Assembly: GCF_007954265.1 (NCBI RefSeq)
Contig: NZ_VOLS01000012.1
Span: 26,086 to 90,085 of the forward strand
Direction: 5' to 3'
DNA: 64,000 bases
DNA from: Colwellia sp. C1TZA3
GTDB lineage: Bacteria > Pseudomonadota > Gammaproteobacteria > Enterobacterales > Alteromonadaceae
The notes beneath the pieces were generated by a model. It was not told where the DNA came from, ran no database searches, and worked only from the letters and a program-made list of their open reading frames with translations. Shown in pieces: positions 1-9,093 of the stretch (position 1 is its first letter; each line of letters opens with the position of its first letter). The translations under genes were made by a program, and so were the position numbers.

Positions 1-290
1 TCGCTACTGGTGGCTTTGATATCGGCAATGCTTGCTTCTTCATATTCGCTCATATCAAAACGCTTACGCTCAAACCGGCGAGCGTTTTCTCTGCGCAGAA
101 TAGTAATTAACCATGACTTTGCCGCCTTTTCGTCTTTCAACGAGTCAAGCGCGCGCCATGCACGTAAAAATGTTTCTTGCACTAAGTCTTCAGCAATATG
201 CTTATCGTGGCATAACCAATAGCCATAGCGATATAGATCTGCATGTAATGCTTTAACGAGTGCTTCGTATCTAACTTGTTTTGTCGCCAT
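1..290 (-). CDS. ECF-type RNA polymerase sigma factor, N-terminal part (cut by window start)
   Basis: Reading the minus strand from the ATG at 290 gives about 96 residues that run off the window edge. They carry the typical sigma-70 region 2 of extracytoplasmic-function sigma factors: a helix around LYRYGYWLCHDKHIAEDLVQ, then ETFLRAWRALDSL and AAKSWLITILRRENARR. These are the core-polymerase and -10 contact helices. Region 4 lies outside the window, so the subfamily and any anti-sigma partner cannot be named. A TATAAT hexamer on the minus strand at 316-321 is a plausible -10 element, but no good -35 is seen. The family role is alternative promoter recognition, often in envelope stress. Confidence 0.85.
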   Translation of the reverse strand, partial: MATKQVRYEALVKALHADLYRYGYWLCHDKHIAEDLVQETFLRAWRALDSLKDEKAAKSWLITILRRENARRFERKRFDMSEYEEASIADIKATSS

Positions 291-510
291 GTTGTAAAAG
301 ACCTGAGGCTTTGTCATTATATTTCACACAAATACATTTATTTATATAGGGCCACTATAGCGTGAATAGTTGTCAGTAAAAAATGCTTAGGATATTAACT
401 GTCTTTTTTCAGTAAAAAATAGCGGCCAGTTTTAAGTTTGCTTGCCAAGTTGAGGCATAAATGCGGTCGAAAAAATAATACCCGCTACTGATGTTTTTTG
501 GCTCATCAGA

Positions 511-1550
511 TTAATCACCCGCTTAACGATTGACGGACTGAAGTCCGACCTACAAAAAACGATGGCCCATGGCTACATTGTCAGCTGTAGGTTTTACTTT
601 CTTTTATCATGTTGAGTGCACACTTGACGGACTGAAGTCTGTCAACCGCAAGGCAGCCACAAAATATAATAACCTATGCCACCAAAAAAATAACAAAATA
701 TCACAGGGAGAAGAGAATGAGGACTACATGAGGACTACATGAGGAAACACCAAAACATAAAATACTTTATCAATATTTAAAGCCCTATCTCATTCATTCC
801 TCATTGTTTCCTCGCTGTAAAAAAATAAAACCTGACGGACTAAAGTCAACCTACATAGGGTCTACAGCTGCCACCATAAACGTTGCAGCTTGTTTTTGTA
901 GGTCGGACTGAAGTTCGACCTACAAAAAAGCGATGGCCCAAGGCGACATTGTCAGCTGTAGGCTTTACTTTCTTCCGTCATGTTAATCACCCGCTTAACG
1001 ATTGACGGACTGAAGTCCGACCTACAAAAAAACGATGGCCCAAGGCTGCATTGTCAGCCGTAGGTTTTACTTTCTTCCGTCATGTTAATCACCTGCTTAA
1101 CGATTGTCGGACTGAAGTCCGACCTACAAAAAAACAATGGCCCATGGCTACATTGTCAGCCGTAGGCTTTACTTTCTTTTATCATGTTGAGTGCCTACTT
1201 AACGGACTGAAGTCTGTCAACCGCAAGGCAGCCACAAAATATAATAATCTATGTCACCAAAAAAACAACAAAATATCACAGGGAGAAGAGAATGAGGACT
1301 ACATGAGGAAACACCAAAACATAAAATACTTTATCAATATTTAAAGCCCTATCTCATTCATTCCTCATTGTTTCCTCCCTGTAAAAAAATAAAACCTGAT
1401 GGACTAAAGTCAACCTACATAGGGTCTACAGCTGCCACCATAAACGTTGCAGCTTGTTTTTTGTAGGTCGGACTGAAGTTCGACCTACAAAAAAACGATG
1501 GCCCAAGGCTATATTGTCAGCTGTAGGTTTTACTTTCTTTTATCATGTTG
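511..1550. repeat. Nested REP-like repeat array with near-perfect palindromes
   Basis: Two kinds of unit alternate. Unit A is about 100 bp and contains a palindromic core GGTCGGACTGAAGTCCGACC followed by CTAC and an A-run, then GATGGCCCA and a conserved TGTCAGC(T/C)GTAGG segment. It recurs near 511, 898, 982, 1084 and 1461. Unit B is about 280 bp, at about 613-897 and 1188-1460. It contains GTCAACCGCAAGGCAGCCAC (641 and 1216). Thus an A-B-A block is duplicated at a distance of about 565-575 bp with an extra A between. The fullest palindromes, at 893-928 and 1455-1496, have a T-run on the left and an A-run on the right and would fold into long hairpins. The copies differ by point changes and a 12-bp internal duplication near 719-741, so they are not freshly copied. 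Confidence 0.8.
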
Positions 1551-1654
1551 AGTGCCTGCTTAACGGTTGACGGCATAACTGCTGAGCTACAAAACAAGGC
1601 TCAAACTATTATGTTAAATGGCATCTTTTAAGTTAAAAGAAATAGCGGTCAGTT

Positions 1655-1683
1655 AACAAAAGGCCAACCTTGAAAGGGTCGGC
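1655..1683 (-). terminator. Rho-independent terminator of the bat operon
   Basis: On the minus strand a 7-bp stem GCCGACC / GGTTGGC (one G-U pair) lies about 20 nt after the batD stop and is followed by CTTTTGTT. Position and T-rich tail fit an intrinsic terminator. Confidence 0.55.
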
Positions 1684-1705
1684 GCTATTTGTTTGGCAAA
1701 GATTG

Positions 1706-3385
1706 CTAGGGATTAATGCTGATATCAGCAGAAGGTGATTTACTGAATTTACTTTTATTCAGGGCTTGGATGGCATCGAGTAGATTTTTTCCTGACCATG
1801 GACTTGGGCTTTTTCCATAATAACTTTGTTGCAACTCAATAATGGCGTTAGATAGCGCTGGGTCGTTAAAATAATCATGTAATGAGTCAAGTGTTGTTAG
1901 TGCTTGGCTTTCATTGCTGCCTGATGATTGTGGTTGAGAGCGTGCCCATGGCAGTAAACAGGCTAAGGCTAATTCGCCATTATTTTTTTTACATGCCGCT
2001 AAGATAGTAAGATGAGCATTATTGACTTTGGTGTTAGTTTCGCTATTGGCTTGCTTAGGCTTAAAAGGGCGCTTTGCTGTTATATACCAAGCTAATAAGG
2101 TCAGTAGCCATAAGGCTAGAAATAGCCATTGTAAGAAGGTGTTTTGCTGAATTATTACGCTTTCTACAACCCTTGGTGTTGTTGGATTTTCAAGGTTAAT
2201 GCTTGGTGGTTGCTGCATAGTGCTTGGTGCTATATCGGCGTTGGGTAATACAATGATTTTCTGTCCTGCTATTGTCGCTACTTCTGCTTTATTCGTGACG
2301 GTATTCCACCATGGAATATTAATTTCAGGTAATTGATATTCACCGGCTTTACTGGCAACAATGGCAAAGTTGACCACTTTTTGGCTGACTAAACGCTGAT
2401 TGTTTAGGCCGGTATGCAGTTTAGCTTGATCTGGGTATACTTTCAGTCCTTGCGGAACTTGCATGGTAATTTCAGGTAGTTGCTCCTCTGAAAGCCCAAC
2501 TGCGGTTAGTGTAATGGTGCGAGTGATCGGCTCGCCCACTTTAAATTCTCTTGGCGCGGGTTGAAACTCTTGCTGCAAAGCGAATAACTCGCTGGGTAAC
2601 CATAGCCCATTAACTTGCGTTGGAATAGCTTTAACCGTTAACGCTATATCGTCACCGACAACACTGACAGGTTTAGTATCGGCAAAACTTAAAAAGTTAG
2701 AACGCCTTGCTGAGGGCATGATAATTTCACCAGAAAAAACCGGTGCTTTTACTATCATATCACCGCTTTTTTGTGGGCTAATGGCATACACGCGTTCAAT
2801 AACGCGATAACGCTTACCCTTGATAATACTTTCTGATTCTTTATCTTTGCCGATTTGTAAAATATTTGCGCTGATTAGGCTTGGCTCGCTTAAACTGCCA
2901 CGTTTTAATTCTGCAGCGAAGTGTAGTTTTACGGTTAGGGTAATTTGCTGTTGTACATATAAATCGGTGGCAGAGACTTGTGTAGTGATAAACAGGTCTT
3001 GCTGGTTTGAAGTGGCTGATTCGTTTGCCGCTAGTGAATTAATGGTAATGGCTTGCGTTTTTACACCATTAATATCAAACGCGGGAATAATCAGCTCACC
3101 TGAATTGCGTGGTATTAACACCGTACTCCAAGTGGTAGTGCGTGTGGTGTCAAAATTGATCATACTAGTTTGTGAGCTAACCGATGTTCTACCGACAATA
3201 AAGTCAGTTAATAGTGCGGATGTATCTAAGGCGTTTCTGTCAACATCATCATTGGCGGTAATGGTTAATATTAACGATTCATTAGCCATGGTCAGGTTTT
3301 TATCAACCGATGCGCTGACTTTCGTTAACGCGTAGCTATGACATGATAATAAAATAGCCAACAAAGAAATTATAACTTTTACCAC
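1706..3385 (-). CDS. batD: BatD-like protein (oxygen tolerance / aerotolerance family)
   Basis: 559 residues. It begins with a cleavable-looking signal peptide (hydrophobic ISLLAILLSCHSYA, residues 5-18). A long periplasmic part of beta-sandwich type follows, with family segments such as VSASVDKNLTMANESLILTI and FKVGEPITRTITLTAVG. One membrane helix lies near residues 420-440 (LQWLFLALWLLTLLAWYI), before a short cytoplasmic tail. BatD proteins are partners of MoxR AAA+ ATPases and VWA membrane proteins. Their exact biochemical role is not settled; in Bacteroides they were linked to aerotolerance. Its start overlaps the end of the preceding VWA/TPR gene by 7 nt, which implies translational coupling. 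It is the last gene of a six-gene operon. Confidence 0.85.
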   Translation of the reverse strand: MVKVIISLLAILLSCHSYALTKVSASVDKNLTMANESLILTITANDDVDRNALDTSALLTDFIVGRTSVSSQTSMINFDTTRTTTWSTVLIPRNSGELIIPAFDINGVKTQAITINSLAANESATSNQQDLFITTQVSATDLYVQQQITLTVKLHFAAELKRGSLSEPSLISANILQIGKDKESESIIKGKRYRVIERVYAISPQKSGDMIVKAPVFSGEIIMPSARRSNFLSFADTKPVSVVGDDIALTVKAIPTQVNGLWLPSELFALQQEFQPAPREFKVGEPITRTITLTAVGLSEEQLPEITMQVPQGLKVYPDQAKLHTGLNNQRLVSQKVVNFAIVASKAGEYQLPEINIPWWNTVTNKAEVATIAGQKIIVLPNADIAPSTMQQPPSINLENPTTPRVVESVIIQQNTFLQWLFLALWLLTLLAWYITAKRPFKPKQANSETNTKVNNAHLTILAACKKNNGELALACLLPWARSQPQSSGSNESQALTTLDSLHDYFNDPALSNAIIELQQSYYGKSPSPWSGKNLLDAIQALNKSKFSKSPSADISINP

Positions 3386-5262
3386 TTTTTCTTAACTCCT
3401 ATATTTCGGCGGTCTTGACGACGTTTTTGATACTCTAACTGCATTTTATTTCTCAGTAACATATAGGGGTCATCAGTGACTTTGTTGAGTAATTGTTGAT
3501 GTTTTTGTTCGGTTTCTTTGGCTAATTGTTCTGCCATTTTTTGCGCTTGGGCGCTTTGTGCATCGTTTGCTTCTTCACCGTCTTTGGCTTGTTGCGCATT
3601 TTTAGCTTGCTGCTCAGCTGACGTCTGTTGTTTATCGCTGTCAGTTTCTTGCTGATTTTCTTGCTCTTGCTGTTCTTTAGCATTTTCTTGCGCCGAAGAT
3701 TCATCTTTTTCGCTTTGGTCTTGTTGATCTGAGTTCTGCTGGCCTTGCTGCTGATCGCTGTCTTTGCTGTCACTGTTTTGGCTTTGGCTGTCTTGACTCT
3801 CACCGTCTTGGTTTTCACCCGGTTGATCATTGTCTTGCTGGTCGTCGCTTTGTTGATCATCTTGCTGTTGATCGTCACCTGATTCTTGCTCTTGCTGTTC
3901 TTGTTGCTGCTTTAATTTTTCAAGAATAGCTTTATTAGCTTTTGCATCAGCTAAGTTTGGATCGCGCTGTAAGGCTTGTTCATAGGCCGCTATTGCATCG
4001 TCAATTTTTTCTAATTTAGCTAAAGCATTACCTTGGTTAAATAGCGCTTCAGCGCTGTTTTCTTGTTGAAATGCGGCTAAGGCTTGTTGGTAATCACCGG
4101 CCTTGTAGTGAGCACTGCCTTGCCAGAGTGGGTTTTTAAATTGTGCTGCTGCTTGTTGATATTGCTCACTGTTAAAGTAGTCTTGGCCTTGTTGATCTTT
4201 AGTTTTCCAAAGATCTTGCCAAATATCAGCCTGAGCTTTGTTATTGGGTATTAACATTAGGGCGAACGGTAGCGTTGCTAGCAGTGCGCCGCGTCTGAAA
4301 TAGCTTAATACCATAGGCAGAATTAATAACAGCAAGTAGGGGCCAAACTCTTGCCATTGATCGCCGGTATTTTCACTGGCTTTGGTGTTGTCAGTGTCAG
4401 CGATTAGTGGTTTAAACGTCAGTCGTTCAATATCCTTGTTGTTCTGAGTCAGGGTGGCGTAATTGCCTTTGCCGCGTTGAGCCAAACCCTGTAATGCTTG
4501 CACTGTTAATTTGGGCACAATAATCGCACCGTTATCATCTTTCATCAGCTCACCATCACTAAGTTTAATGGGCGCACCTGTTTTTGTACCAATACCAAGA
4601 ATATTAAGCCGATAAGGATGATCGCGCGACCACTGGGTTATATCTTGAATATCTATATTATCAATACCGTCAGTGAACCAATAAATATCGCCATCTTTAT
4701 GGCCAGCATTCACTAACATTTCATTGGCCAGTGCCAGCGCAGCAAATGGGTTGCTACCGAGCACCGGCATAAGTTCGGGGCTTAATGACGGTAAAAGTAA
4801 TTTTATATTATTGCTGTCATCGGTTAACGGACTAATATTAAAAGCATCACCGGCATAGGCAATAAGACCGACTTCACCGTCTTTAATACTATCGAGTAAA
4901 TCTATAGCTTTATAACGTGCTCGTGTCAGGCGATTAGGAGCAACGTCGGTGGCATACATTGAGTATGACATGTCCATGATCAACACTGAGCCTTGTGCTA
5001 CTTGATACACCGGCTGTGGTAGTTTTTGCCAACTCGGTCCTGCCATGGCTAAAATTGACAGTAAGCCAATTAACAACGGCAGTACTAATGAGTTAGATTT
5101 TGCTTTAGCGTTACCTTGCACTAATACTTTTGCTAAATGTGCCGGTAACAGTTGCTGCCAGCCGGACTGCTTAACCCGCAGTTTTTTTAACATAAACAAC
5201 ATTAAACACAAGACAATAATGGCTAATAGCCATAGCGGGCGAATAAAATGAAAGTCAGCCAT
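3379..5262 (-). CDS. VWA and TPR domain membrane protein (BatB/BatC-type fusion)
   Basis: 627 residues. Membrane helices lie near residues 8-26 and 59-75. A von Willebrand factor A domain follows, with MIDAS motif D97-M-S-Y-S. Another helix pair lies near 305-340, followed by tetratricopeptide-like repeats (about 365-450, e.g. EALFNQGNALAKLEKIDDAI). The long tail (about 450-590) is very rich in Gln, Asp, Ser and Glu. Such a layout joins what are BatB (VWA) and BatC (TPR) in other bacteria. The Gln/Asp-rich tail gives strong strand-specific base composition and creates a false open frame at 3522-3878. It is separated by one base from the upstream VWA gene and overlaps batD. It likely acts at the inner membrane with the MoxR ATPase. 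Confidence 0.85.
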   Translation of the reverse strand: MADFHFIRPLWLLAIIVLCLMLFMLKKLRVKQSGWQQLLPAHLAKVLVQGNAKAKSNSLVLPLLIGLLSILAMAGPSWQKLPQPVYQVAQGSVLIMDMSYSMYATDVAPNRLTRARYKAIDLLDSIKDGEVGLIAYAGDAFNISPLTDDSNNIKLLLPSLSPELMPVLGSNPFAALALANEMLVNAGHKDGDIYWFTDGIDNIDIQDITQWSRDHPYRLNILGIGTKTGAPIKLSDGELMKDDNGAIIVPKLTVQALQGLAQRGKGNYATLTQNNKDIERLTFKPLIADTDNTKASENTGDQWQEFGPYLLLLILPMVLSYFRRGALLATLPFALMLIPNNKAQADIWQDLWKTKDQQGQDYFNSEQYQQAAAQFKNPLWQGSAHYKAGDYQQALAAFQQENSAEALFNQGNALAKLEKIDDAIAAYEQALQRDPNLADAKANKAILEKLKQQQEQQEQESGDDQQQDDQQSDDQQDNDQPGENQDGESQDSQSQNSDSKDSDQQQGQQNSDQQDQSEKDESSAQENAKEQQEQENQQETDSDKQQTSAEQQAKNAQQAKDGEEANDAQSAQAQKMAEQLAKETEQKHQQLLNKVTDDPYMLLRNKMQLEYQKRRQDRRNIGVKKKW

Positions 5263-5263
5263 A

Positions 5264-6283
5264 TTAATCCGTCACTCCGGTTGCTGCTTTTTTGCCGATA
5301 AAAAATTGACCATTGGACATACTTTTAATTAACAGCGTGAGTAGGCTTATCACTAACGCTAAGCCTAAAGGCCAGTAGAATAAAGCGGTTAAAGGTCGCA
5401 TTTGTTGTTGTTCTTGTTCTACTGGTTCGAGAGCGTCCAATAGTTGATAAATTTTACTCATGTCTTCACTGGCTCGAGCGCGAAAATAATACCCACCAGT
5501 TTCATCAGCTAGGCGTTGTAAAGAGTCTTCATCAAGATCACTTGACGGGTTGACGCGACGAGCGCCAAATAATGAGTTTTGCACCATAACATCAGCGCCA
5601 ATACCGATAGAGTATATGGTAATGTTTTTTGCTACCGCTAATTCAAGCGCTTGGTCGGGGGTAATTTTACCCGCGGTATTTTGGCCATCGGTCAGTAACA
5701 ATAACACCCTGTTCGACTCTTTCTTTTCATCAAAGCGTTTAACGGCGAGGGCGATAGCATCACCAATAGCGGTTTTTTTGCCAACTAAGCCTAATACCGT
5801 TTCATCGAGCATTTGCTGCACGGTTTTACGATCAAAGGTCATCGGCGTTTGCATATAAGCATCGTCACCAAATAAGATCAAACCTAGCCTGTCACCGCTG
5901 CGTCGTGCGATAAATTCACCCAGTAATACCTTTAACATATCAAGACGATTAACGCTGCGGCCATTGAGGCTCATATCTTCTACTTGCATACTGCCGGATA
6001 AATCAACCGCGATCATCATTTCGCGTCCTTCAGTCGGTACATTGACCGATTCACCGAGCCATTGTGGCTGAGTGCTTGCCATGACCAGTAATAGCCAAAT
6101 AAGGCTAAGTATTAGTATTGATGACTTTTTCTTTTCTGGGGCGAACTCTTGTGTCTGAATACCCTTAATAATGGTGGGCATTCTAAGTGGCGCGGCTTGT
6201 ACTTGTTTTTTAGCCGGTAACCAATAAACCAATAATGGCAGTGGTAGGGCGATTAAGGCCCAGAGCAAGTCAAAATGGATCAT
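5264..6283 (-). CDS. batA: VWA domain-containing membrane protein (BatA-like)
   Basis: 339 residues. Helices lie near 8-24 and 54-71, then a VWA domain with complete MIDAS motif D94-L-S-G-S, the downstream Thr in PMTFDRKT and the Asp in LLTDGQN. A C-terminal helix lies near 305-325. This is the BatA arrangement: a metal-dependent adhesion-type domain anchored in the inner membrane on both sides. It overlaps the DUF4381 gene upstream by 4 nt (ATGA type) and precedes the second VWA gene by one base, so the gene set is co-translated. Substrate and partner are unknown; the family is inferred to be a MoxR client. Confidence 0.85.
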   Translation of the reverse strand: MIHFDLLWALIALPLPLLVYWLPAKKQVQAAPLRMPTIIKGIQTQEFAPEKKKSSILILSLIWLLLVMASTQPQWLGESVNVPTEGREMMIAVDLSGSMQVEDMSLNGRSVNRLDMLKVLLGEFIARRSGDRLGLILFGDDAYMQTPMTFDRKTVQQMLDETVLGLVGKKTAIGDAIALAVKRFDEKKESNRVLLLLTDGQNTAGKITPDQALELAVAKNITIYSIGIGADVMVQNSLFGARRVNPSSDLDEDSLQRLADETGGYYFRARASEDMSKIYQLLDALEPVEQEQQQMRPLTALFYWPLGLALVISLLTLLIKSMSNGQFFIGKKAATGVTD

Positions 6284-6846
6284 GATTTTACTCCGTCTTT
6301 TTCAATCACTACTTTGGCTGATTTATCTGCTGCTAGGCTACTATGCAAGCTAATGTTTGTATTTTTAGTGATTGCAGGCGCTAACATAGCTAAGTCTTTT
6401 TTTGGTGGTAAAGCATGGCTAAGCCATAATTGAGCAGCACTTGAAAATGCAGCAGAATTTTTACTGGTAGCAGCGCTTTGGTAGACAGAAACAAAGTGTT
6501 CGGCGCTAAGTTCTGCAAATTTCTGCTGTTGTTTAATCGGTAATGTGGCCATTAAAAATGTTTTAAAAGCATCACCAGTTAAGTGGGCGACTTGTGAGCG
6601 TGGAAAGTATTGTAAAGCGGCCCACTTTAGTAAGGCTACCATTGCGCTGATGTCAGTCGCCGTTGATAATTGTTTCAGTGCCATTTTTTGCGCTTTACGT
6701 TTAACAAAATATTGACGCAGCTTTAATGTGCCATAAATGATTAATGCTAAAACAATAACGGCTAAAAGCCACCAACCTGGTGCGATAGGATAACTGTGCA
6801 CATTGGCCGGTAGATGAATATCATTTAATTGTGCTAGCGGATCCAT
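6280..6846 (-). CDS. DUF4381 family membrane protein
   Basis: 188 residues from the ATG at 6846 (MDPLAQLNDIHLP), which matches the usual N-terminus of the family. A longer frame exists upstream, but it lies inside the DUF58 gene in another frame and has no family match that I recognise. The sequence shows a short periplasmic start, one membrane helix around residues 27-48 (GWWLLAVIVLALIIYGTLKL) and a cytoplasmic helical part with the conserved-looking WAALQYFPRSQVAHLTGDAF. Genes of this family sit between DUF58 and BatA in gammaproteobacterial moxR operons, as here. Function unknown. It overlaps DUF58 by 13 nt and batA by 4 nt. Confidence 0.8.
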   Translation of the reverse strand: MDPLAQLNDIHLPANVHSYPIAPGWWLLAVIVLALIIYGTLKLRQYFVKRKAQKMALKQLSTATDISAMVALLKWAALQYFPRSQVAHLTGDAFKTFLMATLPIKQQQKFAELSAEHFVSVYQSAATSKNSAAFSSAAQLWLSHALPPKKDLAMLAPAITKNTNISLHSSLAADKSAKVVIEKDGVKS

Positions 6847-7847
6847 GAGGCTACTCCGCGATGTAATTGAGTTTCGAGTGCTTCGCTGGCACAAAAGTGC
6901 AGTAAGCGCGCGCCAGCTTTGGTGAGTTTGTCTTCTTTGGTGTTACTTAAGCTCATGGCCTGTTGATGATATTTTTCAGCAAGTGCTGGGTCACCGAGTA
7001 TGAGTTGTTGACGCTCATCACCATCAGCACCATTAGTGATGGCAACACTTATTTTTTGTTTTCTATCAGGTAGTTGCTGCTCTAATGGATCGCTGAGCAA
7101 GCAAACGACTAATTCACAATGTCGAGTAATATTAGCTAAATGGCGCACCGCCTCATCAGTGAGGCTAAAGGCATCGGTGATCAAATAAACTAAGCTACCC
7201 GGTTTAGCGAGGTGACGTAGGCGCGCACAGTTTTGTTCAAAGGCTAATGTTGCTTGCTGATGGTCTAAGGGGTCGCTAGCAATAGTTAAAGAGTCAGCGT
7301 GTTTCTTGACCAATGCATGCAAGTAATGCAGCACGCCTTGTTGTCGGCTGCGGGGTTTTAATTCATGGTGACTGTGTTGATTAAAGACCATACCGCCAAT
7401 GCGATCGCCGCGTGATTTAGCATGCCAAGCCACTAAGGATGCAATATGGGCCGCTTGCACTGACTTAAAAAGTAAACGACTACCAAAAAGCATGCTGGTG
7501 CTTAAGTCGGTGGCAATAAGCACCGGGCGTTCCACTTCTTCATGAAATAATTTTGTGTGTGTTTTTCCTGTACGAGCAGTGACCCGCCAGTCAATAGCGC
7601 GAATGTCGTCACCATTTTGATAATGGCGAACTTCATCAAACTCCATGCCTCGGCCTTTGCTGCGGGCAAGATAATTACCAGACATTTTGCCGCGTAAGCT
7701 TTTTGACGCAGCCAGATTAATAAGTGAGCTTTTAGCTTGATAACGAATTAACTCTTCAATGGTTAATTCGATGCCATTACTGACCAGTTCATTAAGCAAT
7801 AACTGCGGGTTGCTTTGCTCAGTCGATTTTTTTTGATTAAACCACAT
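6834..7847 (-). CDS. DUF58 domain-containing protein (VWA-like MoxR partner)
   Basis: 337 residues, soluble. The signature DUF58 block is at residues about 75-100 (FDEVRHYQNGDDIRAIDWRV), followed by a VWA-like core with DLSTSM, a complete DxSxS metal site, and LVYLITDAF. The N-terminal 50 residues resemble the usual helical lead (ELIRYQAKSSLINL). DUF58 proteins are nearly always encoded beside MoxR ATPases and are thought to link the ATPase to membrane VWA proteins; no enzyme activity is proven. The gene lies 15 nt after moxR and overlaps the DUF4381 gene. Confidence 0.88.
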   Translation of the reverse strand: MWFNQKKSTEQSNPQLLLNELVSNGIELTIEELIRYQAKSSLINLAASKSLRGKMSGNYLARSKGRGMEFDEVRHYQNGDDIRAIDWRVTARTGKTHTKLFHEEVERPVLIATDLSTSMLFGSRLLFKSVQAAHIASLVAWHAKSRGDRIGGMVFNQHSHHELKPRSRQQGVLHYLHALVKKHADSLTIASDPLDHQQATLAFEQNCARLRHLAKPGSLVYLITDAFSLTDEAVRHLANITRHCELVVCLLSDPLEQQLPDRKQKISVAITNGADGDERQQLILGDPALAEKYHQQAMSLSNTKEDKLTKAGARLLHFCASEALETQLHRGVASWIR

Positions 7848-7862
7848 AAAGGTAACTTGCGC

Positions 7863-8819
7863 TTAGGCAACCGCCACTAAGCTGAGTAAGTGATCAAGTA
7901 GTTGATTACTACTGATACCTTCTGCTTCAGCTTGATAAGTCATTATTATACGGTGACGCAAGACGTTGTGAAAAACCGCTTGGACATCTTCAGGGCTAAC
8001 AAAGTCTCGGTTATTTAGCCAAGCTCGCGCTCGTGCACAGCGGTCAAGTGCGATAGTAGCACGCGGGCTAGCACCATAAGCAAGCCACTGTTTTAATTTG
8101 TCGTCGTATTTTTCTGGATGACGGGTTGCCATAATCAAGTCAACGATATAATTTTCCACCGCGGGCGCCATGTGAATTTGCATGGTTTCTTTGCGAGCAG
8201 CAAAAATATCAGCCTGAGTCATTTTTTTAACGGCTTTTTTATCTACTTTTAATGCTTCACCACGGTTAAGTTTTAAAATTTCTAACTCACTAGTGGCATC
8301 AGGATAATCAATTTCAACATGCATTAAAAAGCGGTCGAGCTGTGCTTCAGGCAACGGATAAGTGCCTTCTTGCTCTATCGGATTTTGGGTTGCCATCACC
8401 AAAAATAATTCAGGTAATGGGTAAGTATTTCGACCTACAGTAATTTGGCCTTCCGCCATTGCCTCTAATAAGGCAGACTGAACTTTCGCGGGTGCGCGGT
8501 TTATTTCGTCAGCTAAGACTAAGTTACGAAATAATGGTCCCGGTTGAAAAACAAAGGTACCATCTTCAGGGCGATAGATATCGGTGCCGGTTAAATCTGC
8601 CGGTAATAAATCGGGGGTAAATTGAACGCGATGAAAGTCTGCTTCGATACCTTGCACTAATGCGTTAACAGCACGCGTTTTGGCTAAACCCGGAGGACCC
8701 TCGACAATTAGATGTCCATTAGCTAAAAGCGCTATTAGTAAGTTTTCAACAAGGGCGTGCTGTCCAATAATTTGTGAAGATAAATGTTCTTTTAATGAGG
8801 AAAAGTGTTCAATAGCCAT
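7863..8819 (-). CDS. MoxR family AAA+ ATPase
   Basis: 318 residues, the usual size for MoxR (about 300-330). Walker A is GPPGLAKT at residues 41-48 and Walker B LVLADEINRA near 105. Sensor-1 is MATQNP and the sensor-2 region GASPRATIALDR, with a C-terminal lid domain. MoxR proteins act as chaperone-like ATPases that help fold, activate or insert cofactors into client complexes. The first gene of the bat operon, it starts 274 nt from fadI on the opposite strand, so the two operons share a promoter region. The substrate cannot be read from the sequence. Confidence 0.92.
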   Translation of the reverse strand: MAIEHFSSLKEHLSSQIIGQHALVENLLIALLANGHLIVEGPPGLAKTRAVNALVQGIEADFHRVQFTPDLLPADLTGTDIYRPEDGTFVFQPGPLFRNLVLADEINRAPAKVQSALLEAMAEGQITVGRNTYPLPELFLVMATQNPIEQEGTYPLPEAQLDRFLMHVEIDYPDATSELEILKLNRGEALKVDKKAVKKMTQADIFAARKETMQIHMAPAVENYIVDLIMATRHPEKYDDKLKQWLAYGASPRATIALDRCARARAWLNNRDFVSPEDVQAVFHNVLRHRIIMTYQAEAEGISSNQLLDHLLSLVAVA

Positions 8820-8855
8820 AGTTTATCGTTCTTATTGATTATAAAAATTTAAGTC

Positions 8856-8872
8856 AGCAGGTCTGACACATA
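8856..8872. promoter_or_regulatory. Weak FadR-like half site near the moxR start
   Basis: CAGCAGGTCTGACACAT contains the central GGTCTGAC of a FadR operator, but the outer arms do not match each other. It lies 37-53 nt upstream of moxR. It may be chance or a low-affinity second site in the moxR-fadI interval. Confidence 0.25.
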
Positions 8873-9049
8873 AATTGATATAAGGTTCAGGTTTTAAAAA
8901 AACAACCGCTACGACAAAATTGTAGGGGTTTTTCTTTAGCTTTTGAACACCTTGGTACGCTCTTGGTATGTTACTAGTATAAGTTTGCTTAAATTTTGAA
9001 GCTAATGATTGAATTATTTCTGTAGTTGGTTAGAATTATCACAAACCCG

Positions 9050-9066
9050 AAGAGGTCTGACCTCTT
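9050..9066. promoter_or_regulatory. FadR-like operator upstream of fadI
   Basis: AAGAGGTCTGACCTCTT is a perfect 17-bp palindrome around a central T. Its core GGTCTGACC is the core of gammaproteobacterial FadR sites (consensus about AACTGGTCTGACCAGTT). It ends 27 nt before the chosen fadI start, a place where a bound repressor would block transcription or early elongation. FadR control of fadIJ is known in enterobacteria and vibrios; here it is inferred from the site alone. Confidence 0.6.
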
Positions 9067-9093
9067 GAGTATTGCAACAAGATGGAATTAAAA

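Larger units (their letters stand above)
291..1705. other. Gene-free interval filled with repeats
   Basis: About 1.4 kb between the ECF sigma gene and the end of batD. From 511 to about 1550 it is made of nested repeat units (described separately). The flanks hold the ECF promoter region (left) and the bat operon terminator (right). Short open frames in it fall inside the repeats and lack a credible start or codon pattern. Confidence 0.7.

Noticed and set aside
10..222. Plus-strand open frame of 70 residues at the window start
   Set aside because: It lies antisense to the ECF sigma factor, which has clear region 2 motifs.
1051..1344. 97-residue open frame inside the repeat array
   Set aside because: It spans two repeat units and repeats its own sequence; no ribosome site and no family.
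3522..3878. 118-residue Lys/Thr-rich frame
   Set aside because: Shadow of the Gln/Asp/Ser-rich tail of the VWA/TPR gene on the same strand.
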